A DNA stretch of 7,161 nt from Dehalococcoidia bacterium (GTDB lineage Bacteria > Chloroflexota > Dehalococcoidia > SHYD01 > SHYC01), in the NCBI GenBank assembly GCA_016844365.1, contig JAENIT010000185.1, positions 1-7,161 of the forward strand. The letters are read 5' to 3'. Shown here one piece after another: positions 1 through 4,301 of the stretch. A model generated the notes under the pieces. The model had not been told where the DNA came from. It saw only the letters and a program-made list of their open reading frames with translations, and did not search any database. Both the position numbers and the translations under genes were made by a program. Numbering within the stretch: the stretch's first letter is position 1; each line of letters opens with the position of its first letter.

Positions 1-10
1 GGGTCCCTGT

Positions 11-610
11 TCAGGAACCAGAGACGCGAATGGGATAACGGCGCGTTACCGTCATACCGTCCTGTACCTCCACGCGAAGGGTCAAGTGCCAGTTAAGGCT
101 GGACCCTGACCATCGTCGCGCCTTGGGGATAGGCGCCTGCAGTTGCTGTTGTACAGCTGTCGGCGTTGCGCTTATGGAGGCTTGCTGGAACGGCACTGTC
201 CACTCCTCGTATGACTCCGTATGACTGTCCTCCCCGTAGGTCTCCACGGACTGGAAGGCGGCGACTACACTATGGATGCTGGCCGTATCCTTCGCCCGAA
301 GCTCGCATTCCAAGAGGACATCTTGTCCTGGCTGTAAGGCGATGGAGCTGAGACTGATAACCGGTTCCTTCAGCCGATTCCAAAACACTTCCCGCAGACA
401 TCTGGAAGTCCAGTACAGCGCTGCCGCTGCAACAAAGATCCACCAGAAGGCGAAGCCGCCAAAGAAACCGGCGCACCAGAAGGTGAAAAACACCGTAATG
501 GCCACCTCTCCTGCCAAGCCCCGCTCCGGGTTCACCTTAGTCAACATGGGCGTAGGTGTGGCGTAATCGCTTGCTATTCCCTGTTCTCTTTCCATGAGTG
601 CGATCCTCAT
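11..610 (-). CDS. Membrane-anchored protein of unknown function, probable beta-sandwich domain
   Basis: I do not recognise this 199-residue protein. The N-terminus is polar (residues 1-33). Two hydrophobic segments rich in Phe, Trp and Gly follow (about 35-50 and 52-68) and look like a membrane hairpin. The rest (about 83-197) has short alternating hydrophobic strands, including LQPGQDVLLECEL (92-104) and WHLTLRVEVQDG (174-185), then a Tyr-Pro-Ile-Arg-Val ending. Strands of this kind around a Pro-rich turn suggest an arrestin-like or Ig-like beta sandwich; that fold is inferred from pattern only. The ATG at 608-610 has GGAGGT 6 bases upstream, which fixes the start; the Met at residue 6 has no such site. 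It is the last gene of the leftward run, 72 bases after the kinase-like gene, with no terminator visible between them. Ten bases remain beyond its stop codon, so what follows is unknown. Confidence 0.75.
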   Translation of the reverse strand: MRIALMEREQGIASDYATPTPMLTKVNPERGLAGEVAITVFFTFWCAGFFGGFAFWWIFVAAAALYWTSRCLREVFWNRLKEPVISLSSIALQPGQDVLLECELRAKDTASIHSVVAAFQSVETYGEDSHTESYEEWTVPFQQASISATPTAVQQQLQAPIPKARRWSGSSLNWHLTLRVEVQDGMTVTRRYPIRVSGS

Positions 611-682
611 CGTATACCTCCAAAGTCTTACTAAGGTCCGAATCAGCCGATCCGCTCGGTCCAGTCTTGTCCGGTTCCTCAG

Positions 683-1216
683 CTAGTGGAGGAAAGCCAC
701 CCACCCGACACGATCCAAGGCCATGAGGCCAATGGCCGAACCGACCACCGGCCAACTGTCGTTCAACCTGCTTCGGGTAAGGGGCCAGAAAGCTTCAGCG
801 AAGGTGGCAGTCACCGCCGCTGCCGCGCCTGCAACTGATGGATGGAAAATCCATACGGAGCCGAGGGAGACGCTCAACATCGCCGCAGATGCAGTAATGG
901 CTTGGTACCGGGAACCATTCATCCATGCCCGAACCAGCCCGGCAGAAGCGTCGCCCCAGGCCATGAATGCAATCGCCAGGAAAGCCATCCAGGGATCGTG
1001 GAGCGCCCCCCAGCCAACAGCCAGTGCGACGGTTGCGGCCGCGGGAAACTCCATCTCAGACCGTGGGTCCTCCCCTTCAGGCCCCCCGCGTACTCCTCTC
1101 AGCAGGCACGCTCGCCACGACCGTAACGCCCAGATCAGGAGCAGGGATAGCGCCGAAAGCGCTATGGCCACCCAGACGTCCAGCCATAGGACGATAGCGA
1201 GAATATGCGTCACCAT
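683..1216 (-). CDS. Dolichol/phytol kinase-like (CTP-dependent lipid-alcohol kinase family) membrane protein, short form
   Basis: This is a 177-residue, very hydrophobic protein with about five membrane segments. Three features recall the dolichol kinase/phytol kinase/phosphatidate cytidylyltransferase-like superfamily: an acidic stretch before a helix (E48, E54, E56), the motif WGDASAGLVR (87-96), and a C-terminal TATFAEAFWPL (136-146) followed by LNDSWPVVGSAI (151-162). In known members the Gly-Asp motif and the late Glu...Asp-Asn/Asp loop belong to the conserved core. Known members use CTP to phosphorylate a membrane lipid alcohol. I see no Arg-Lys-x-x-His N-terminal motif, and the protein is shorter than usual members, so activity is uncertain. 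The ATG at 1214-1216 is preceded by AAGGTGGTGA, a near match to the ribosome-binding consensus, about 3 bases away. It lies 115 bases after the GPP34-like gene. A generic multi-pass membrane protein is the alternative reading. Confidence 0.6.
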   Translation of the reverse strand: MVTHILAIVLWLDVWVAIALSALSLLLIWALRSWRACLLRGVRGGPEGEDPRSEMEFPAAATVALAVGWGALHDPWMAFLAIAFMAWGDASAGLVRAWMNGSRYQAITASAAMLSVSLGSVWIFHPSVAGAAAAVTATFAEAFWPLTRSRLNDSWPVVGSAIGLMALDRVGWVAFLH

Positions 1217-1331
1217 AGCGTCACCACCTTACTCTTCTTTGCCAAGCTGTGTTTCTCCGTCTATTGGATGGTCGAGATCTTTGCTGAGCATTTACCACAA
1301 GCACCCTGCTTAAACTCTCTCCTTGCTCCCA

Positions 1332-2174
1332 TTAGTCTGAGTCATACACCCGCCTGCTGAATCCATCCCCAATTTCTTTCATAAGTAGGTCATGCACTTC
1401 GGGGCGAGTTTGCTGGCACGCCGCCACCTGTCGCAATGTAAATCCCACAAGCTGCTGTCTAACCAAGGCGGATGTGTGTTCTGGTAGAAGGTAGTGCTTA
1501 GAGGTTACTTTAAAGAATCTCAGCACCTTTCTCTGGATCACCTCCACGTCTAAGAGGCCCCTTCTCACCATTCCATCCCTGACAGATGCACCAGCGGTTG
1601 ACCGGGGGTTATCACTGTCTTTATCGAGCCAGTCGTAGATTATGTCTGACACCCTCTTGGATCCATAGGGCATCGAACATTCCAAAAGTGCTTCCAGGCT
1701 GTCGGTCGGCCACTGCACGTCGTCTGCTCGAACTAACCATGGTATCGAACGTTCCAAAACGGCTTCCAGGCTGTCAGTCGGCCACTGCGCCTTATCCACT
1801 CGAATTGCCCTAAGAACCGTTCGCGTGAACAGTCCAAAGAAGGACTCTTCTTGGGCTACTTCTAAGCGCAAGACTCCGGCCTCCTCGTACGCCAGTATCG
1901 CCGTGGCCATCGCTTGGTCGATGACTTCGCGCGAAAGGAATGCGCGCATGTTGACCTGTACATGGACGACTCCAGTTAACTCCTCGTTGGTCTCAGACGT
2001 CTGAGTCAATAACAGTAGGTCGGTGGGAGTCAACTGCACTGGCTTAACCATCTCGGGGTCGGGAAGCGACCCGCAATCCTTGGTGCTACCTAAGCTCCGC
2101 ACGTAGGCCGCTATCTTGTTGGTTGTACATACCTCAGCGAATCGGCGAACTGTTGCATACGGCGTTCCTACCAT
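1332..2174 (-). CDS. Predicted helical protein with weak GPP34/GOLPH3-like features and an internal tandem duplication
   Basis: This 280-residue protein has no membrane segments and no signal peptide. Its pattern recalls bacterial GPP34 (GOLPH3-like) proteins. LTPTDLLLLTQT (48-59) resembles the opening helix and is followed by an alpha-helical block (80-105) with EEAGVLRLEV. A late GMVRRGLLDVE (201-211) is followed by VLRFFKVTSKHYLLPEH (217-233), similar to the family's 'rGll...k.lg.f...yp..d' segment. Eukaryotic GOLPH3 binds phosphatidylinositol-4-phosphate on Golgi membranes; bacterial homologues are largely uncharacterised. The resemblance is faint and was judged by eye, so 'unknown function' is the safe call. 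Residues 121-144 and 145-168 are a tandem duplication sharing QWPTDSLEA. The start is secure: the ATG at 2172-2174 has a full TAAGGAGG five bases upstream. It lies 59 bases after the BI-1 gene and is probably co-transcribed with it. Confidence 0.7.
   Translation of the reverse strand: MVGTPYATVRRFAEVCTTNKIAAYVRSLGSTKDCGSLPDPEMVKPVQLTPTDLLLLTQTSETNEELTGVVHVQVNMRAFLSREVIDQAMATAILAYEEAGVLRLEVAQEESFFGLFTRTVLRAIRVDKAQWPTDSLEAVLERSIPWLVRADDVQWPTDSLEALLECSMPYGSKRVSDIIYDWLDKDSDNPRSTAGASVRDGMVRRGLLDVEVIQRKVLRFFKVTSKHYLLPEHTSALVRQQLVGFTLRQVAACQQTRPEVHDLLMKEIGDGFSRRVYDSD
1669..1812 (-). repeat. Two tandem 72-base copies inside the GPP34-like gene
   Basis: Bases 1669-1740 and 1741-1812 are adjacent imperfect copies. 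Both begin GG(C/T)ATCGAAC(A/G)TTCCAAAA and share CTTCCAGGCTGTC and GTCGGCCACTGC. The period is exactly 72, so the reading frame is kept and the protein gains a second 24-residue unit (residues 121-144 and 145-168). The first half of each unit, as read on the plus strand, is far more alike than the last 20 or so bases. This suggests a moderately old duplication or selection on the QWPTDSLEA segment. Confidence 0.9.
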
Positions 2175-2233
2175 GATGTCCTCCTTACTGTCTGTGGGTA
2201 ACTAAACCTTTGCAAGAAGCAGTGTCGATACCG

Positions 2234-2908
2234 TTAGTCGTCTCCACCACCCAGGAGTTGCAGCAGGTTAAGGAACAGATTCAGGATATCCAAGTAGATG
2301 TTCACGGCGAACAAGATGGCATCTCCCTCGGTCGCGTTCTTGGCGGCCACCACCTGCTGCATATCGTAAATAATGTAGCCAGTGAACAGCACTGATGAGA
2401 CGATACCCAGCACCGAGGCGACAATCACGGAGACGAGCCCGGTAAACAGGATGTTGCCCATCCAGGTCAAGTCCCGTTTGGTTGTTGCACCATAAGCACC
2501 GGCGACTAACGTCACACCTGCTGTTGTGACGGCTGCCTGGAAGATGGCTCCGCTCAATCCACGGGCTACATACGCGTCGAGGACGACACCGAGCACCACA
2601 CCCTCAAGCGCGCCGAAGGCATAGAGCAGTCCGAGGTTAATGGGGGATCGCTCTCTCAGCCCGAGTAGTGCCATCAGCGTCGCGAACCCTGCAATGATCC
2701 CCGGGAGTAGCGCTGCCCTTCCGATGCTGCTGCCGACAACAGCGCCAACCGCTGTGAAGACGAATGTAAAGGCGAGTAGGCCAAGCACCCTGCTCGGTGT
2801 GGCCGTTAGGACTTCTGCTCCCCGAGCTTTAATCCGTGCCCCTACTGATGGGTATTCGTTCATCTGACTCCCTCCTATTCCCACTTCTGGTTCCACCGGC
2901 CGATTCAT
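2234..2908 (-). CDS. Bax inhibitor-1 (BI-1/TMBIM, YetJ/YccA-like) family membrane protein
   Basis: From the ATG at 2906-2908 the protein has 224 residues and seven hydrophobic segments (about 41-63, 65-84, 89-111, 118-140, 150-169, 168-187 and 197-220), the family's usual layout. The strongest signature is the end: LFTGYIIYDMQQVV, then VNIYLDILNLFLNLLQLLG. This matches the conserved last two helices of bacterial BI-1 proteins. Asp182 and Asp207 sit where the pH-sensing Asp pair of Bacillus YetJ lies (171/195 there). YetJ-type proteins are pH-gated calcium leak channels; that activity here is inference. Two in-frame ATGs each have AGGAGG at ideal spacing: 2908 (6-base spacer) and 2863 (7-base spacer, 209 residues). 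The frame also runs up to an ATG at 2986 with no ribosome-binding site. I chose 2908, but 2863 is equally defensible. It lies downstream of the small 3022-3216 reading frame and upstream of the GPP34-like gene. Confidence 0.9.
   Translation of the reverse strand: MNRPVEPEVGIGGSQMNEYPSVGARIKARGAEVLTATPSRVLGLLAFTFVFTAVGAVVGSSIGRAALLPGIIAGFATLMALLGLRERSPINLGLLYAFGALEGVVLGVVLDAYVARGLSGAIFQAAVTTAGVTLVAGAYGATTKRDLTWMGNILFTGLVSVIVASVLGIVSSVLFTGYIIYDMQQVVAAKNATEGDAILFAVNIYLDILNLFLNLLQLLGGGDD
2871..2876 (-). promoter_or_regulatory. Second ribosome-binding site inside the BI-1 reading frame
   Basis: AGGAGG lies 7 bases before the in-frame ATG at 2861-2863. The other AGGAGG, at 2915-2920, lies 6 bases before the ATG at 2906-2908. 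Either can start the BI-1 protein. The longer form would add a 15-residue polar, acidic N-terminal tail. Confidence 0.6.
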
Positions 2909-3021
2909 AACCTTCCTCCTTTCTTCTTTTGACATCGAGATGGCCTCTAATCCCAAGGCTTGCAATTCCATCTGGTTTACTGTCATGTCTGTACTGGCAT
3001 CCCGGTATCTCTTCCGGTGAC

Positions 3022-3216
3022 TTAGGTAAATGCGATCTGCAGGTCGATCTCCAGCATGAACAGTAGTAGCGCCCAGGACGTGGGTGGCAGTCCATTCCTG
3101 GGCTGTTCCAAACTTGGTTCTGGCCTGCCCTCACTGCCATCCAGGATCCTCATGGTAGACGAGGCCCTAAAGGCGCCTGTGGCCTCTGGGTAAGTGGGTG
3201 TCCTTTGTCCGTTCAT
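3022..3216 (-). CDS. Possible small protein (64 residues), unknown function
   Basis: The ATG at 3214-3216 has AGGAGG with a 6-base spacer inside a purine-rich leader, as good a ribosome-binding site as any in the window. The 64-residue product starts MNGQRTPTYPEATGAF. It is polar and rich in Pro, Glu and Arg through residue 48, and ends in a hydrophobic stretch, SWALLLFMLEIDLQIAF, that could be a short membrane or amphipathic helix. I recognise no family. It would be the first gene of the leftward BI-1 operon; its stop lies 113 bases before the BI-1 ATG at 2908. An overlapping frame continuous with BI-1 is also open here (up to a TGA at 3131-3133), so a remnant or frameshifted gene start is the alternative. 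Confidence 0.45.
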   Translation of the reverse strand: MNGQRTPTYPEATGAFRASSTMRILDGSEGRPEPSLEQPRNGLPPTSWALLLFMLEIDLQIAFT

Positions 3217-3222
3217 AACGCT

Positions 3223-3228
3223 CCTCCT
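3223..3228 (-). promoter_or_regulatory. Ribosome-binding site of the small reading frame, near-copy of the BI-1 leader
   Basis: AGGAGG with the 6-base spacer AGCGTT precedes the ATG at 3216. The BI-1 start at 2908 has AGGAGG plus AAGGTT in the same arrangement. Both are preceded by an A-rich tract and followed by ATGAA and CGG. The two leaders are almost the same sequence. Confidence 0.65.
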
Positions 3229-3260
3229 TTTGTTTTTCTGGTGCCACAATAAAGCCTCGC

Positions 3261-3301
3261 AACTGCCAAAACGTCACGCGGAACTGCCAAAAACTGCCGA
3301 C
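3261..3301 (-). promoter_or_regulatory. Three phased direct repeats (TTGGCAGTT type), possible activator or repressor sites
   Basis: On the plus strand, AACTGCCAAAA occurs at 3261-3271 and again at 3282-3292, and AACTGCC occurs a third time at 3292-3298. The starts are 21 and 10 bases apart, close to two turns and one turn of the helix, so all three would lie on the same DNA face. They sit 45-85 bases before the small reading frame at 3216, where a leftward promoter should be. Regulatory use is inference; I could not find a convincing -35/-10 pair beside them. Confidence 0.45.
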
Positions 3302-3313
3302 TTTGTTAAAGTC
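3299..3313. promoter_or_regulatory. Perfect inverted repeat GACTTT-GTT-AAAGTC, operator-like
   Basis: Two perfect 6-base arms are separated by 3 bases, the size and symmetry of a dimeric repressor site. It directly abuts the third phased repeat and lies beside the AT-rich stretch 3315-3350, where a promoter could be. No regulator can be named from the sequence. Confidence 0.4.
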
Positions 3314-3320
3314 GTACATA

Positions 3321-3338
3321 TAATTCCCTTAATTCCCT
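3321..3338. repeat. Tandem 9-base repeat TAATTCCCT x2
   Basis: TAATTCCCT is repeated exactly at 3321-3329 and 3330-3338. The first copy overlaps a perfect TATAAT on the plus strand (3319-3324), but no -35 element lies at the right distance. On the minus strand the stretch reads GGGAATTAAGGGAATT. It may be part of a promoter or simply a small slippage duplication. Confidence 0.5.
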
Positions 3339-3344
3339 TGAAAA

Positions 3345-3390
3345 ATAGAATTAGGCAGCGTTCCTCGAGTTTATCGATAGCATGCTGCCT
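3345..3390 (-). terminator. Candidate leftward terminator after the HTH gene
   Basis: On the minus strand, AGGCAGC (3390-3384) pairs perfectly with GCTGCCT (3359-3353) and is followed by AATTCTATTTTT. A GC-rich stem followed by a T-rich tract resembles an intrinsic terminator. The 24-base loop, which contains ATCGAT and CTCGAG, is longer than usual, so the call is tentative. It would end the panB/vWA/HTH transcription side before the BI-1 promoter region. Confidence 0.4.
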
Positions 3391-3405
3391 GTCCGACTAA
3401 GACGG

Positions 3406-3437
3406 GCCCGTCCTCTTGATGGAATAGAGGAACGGGC
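3406..3437. other. Long GC-rich hairpin, next to a 12-base palindrome
   Basis: GCCCGTCCTCT (3406-3416) pairs with AGAGGAACGGGC (3426-3437) with a single unpaired base and a 9-base loop. The left arm overlaps the perfect palindrome GACGGGCCCGTC (3401-3412), so two alternative foldings are possible. Neither strand has a clean T tract directly after it, so it is not called a terminator. Confidence 0.65.
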
Positions 3438-3462
3438 TATGCCTGATTATTTTCGCTCTTTA

Positions 3463-3486
3463 GTGTAGGGGCGCAAGCCCCAATAC
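3463..3486 (+). other. GNRA-capped RNA hairpin
   Basis: GGGGC-GCAA-GCCCC (3468-3481) forms a perfect stem with a GCAA tetraloop. It extends through one A-A mismatch into GTGT/ATAC (3463-3466 with 3483-3486), which includes a G-U pair that works only on the plus strand. GNRA loops are typical of folded RNAs. Confidence 0.5.
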
Positions 3487-3641
3487 GGGATTTCTTTGGG
3501 CGTGGCTGAGTTAACTGTGGAGTAAGAAAGAAGCGAGGGAGAATGCAGGCTGAGGGCTAACGCTCAGCAGCGGAGCGCGATCCAGGGTTGAAGATGGAGA
3601 TGTGGTAATTAAATAGTATGATCTGGGTAGGAGGGAGGATT

Positions 3642-4289
3642 TCAGCGCCCTCGAGTCTTCTCATGGGAAAGCTGTTGTTCCCGCGCCCAAAGCTCTTGGG
3701 TTACGGCTTTCCTCCCTGTATCGCTATGGCGGTAGAAGGTGCGTTCGCTAATATTGTGGCGGGTCATGATGGAGGCAGTAGACCGCCTGAGAACGTATTC
3801 CTCATGCAAGATATGATACACGAGAGCTGCGGCTGAGCTGATGTCATCCTCACGGGCAGGTGCAAGTCGCTGGATGGCATTGAGGAGCACTTCGCTCAGA
3901 GCCTTCGCTCGTCCCAAAGGAGTCGCCTCCTCTGGAGCTGTGCCGTCGATTCGGGCACGAGTGGCCTCTACCGTGTGTGGAATCCGGCGCGTCAATTCAC
4001 ACTGAGACAAAAATGCGAGGTCGTTTAGCCGACGCAAAGCTTCCACTGTGATACGAGTGACATCCTCCGAAGGGGCTACAGATACCGAATCTGTGAGTGT
4101 GTTTGCGCGAGGCTGTGAACGGAGAACAACGACCATAACTGAGGACCCGTATGCTAAGAGACCCCAGAGGACCATCCAAATCGCCTGTCCCGACCACGGC
4201 GCTACTTCGTTGACGGTGCCCGCCATCAGTAGGCTAGCGAACAATAGCCCGAGGCTCAAGGGATGCGCGAGTGCTGTCCGCCAGGCCAT
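3642..4289 (-). CDS. Membrane-anchored transcription regulator-like protein with sigma-region-4-like HTH
   Basis: The protein has 215 residues. Two hydrophobic helices (about 10-28 and 35-57) open it, with a charged stretch after them that places the rest in the cytoplasm. Residues 77-145 form helices (ALRRLNDLAFLSQCELTRRI, then ALSEVLLNAIQRL). A C-terminal HTH follows: residues 160-199, with EEYVLRRSTASIMTRHNISERTFYRH. In the 'ExY.lgrs...im..l.iSerTfyR' pattern, SERTFYR is the recognition helix. I associate this C-terminal pattern with Chloroflexota regulators; the family name is uncertain. It starts 12 bases after the solute-binding/vWA gene, so the two are surely co-transcribed. The ribosome-binding site is weak (GGTAGGACT), which suggests translational coupling. 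A 2-TM protein with a DNA-binding tail resembles ToxR/CadC in logic, though those proteins have the DNA-binding domain at the N-terminus. Promoter targets are unknown. Confidence 0.8.
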   Translation of the reverse strand: MAWRTALAHPLSLGLLFASLLMAGTVNEVAPWSGQAIWMVLWGLLAYGSSVMVVVLRSQPRANTLTDSVSVAPSEDVTRITVEALRRLNDLAFLSQCELTRRIPHTVEATRARIDGTAPEEATPLGRAKALSEVLLNAIQRLAPAREDDISSAAALVYHILHEEYVLRRSTASIMTRHNISERTFYRHSDTGRKAVTQELWAREQQLSHEKTRGR

Positions 4290-4301
4290 GTTAGTCCTAC
4301 C

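Larger units (their letters stand above)
3340..3610. other. Gene-free structured region, possible non-coding RNA
   Basis: No credible reading frame is present, but at least four inverted repeats follow one another. They are AGGCAGC/GCTGCCT (3353-3390), a long hairpin (3406-3437), a GCAA-capped hairpin (3463-3486) and GCTGAG/CTCAGC (3549-3568). A second GGCTGAG at 3504-3510 could compete for the same CTCAGC partner. The G-U pair and GNRA loop of the third hairpin favour a plus-strand RNA, which would be antisense to the direction of the neighbours. I matched it to no known RNA family. A long 3' untranslated region or a degraded mobile element would also fit. Confidence 0.35.

Noticed and set aside
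1299..1311. AAGCA-CCC-TGCTT inverted repeat after the GPP34-like gene as a terminator
   Set aside because: The stem is only 5 bases, AT-rich, and no T tract follows on either strand.
723..1313. Long open frame on the plus strand opposite the kinase-like gene
   Set aside because: It is antisense to a gene with clear membrane and motif structure, has no ribosome-binding site, and its composition (Ala, Ser, Pro, Arg) is typical of a shadow frame.
3261..3301. CRISPR array or sigma-54 promoter in the AACTGCC repeats
   Set aside because: The repeats are 7-11 bases with no spacers of constant length, and the TGGCA boxes lack the matching TTGC box at the sigma-54 distance.
3319..3324. Perfect TATAAT on the plus strand as a promoter
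   Set aside because: No -35 element at 16-18 bases and no extended -10; in an AT-rich patch it may be chance. Mentioned only as weak support for an RNA.
3588..3624. Plus-strand promoter with TTGAAG and TATGAT
   Set aside because: The spacer is 23 bases, too long, and no gene follows on the plus strand.
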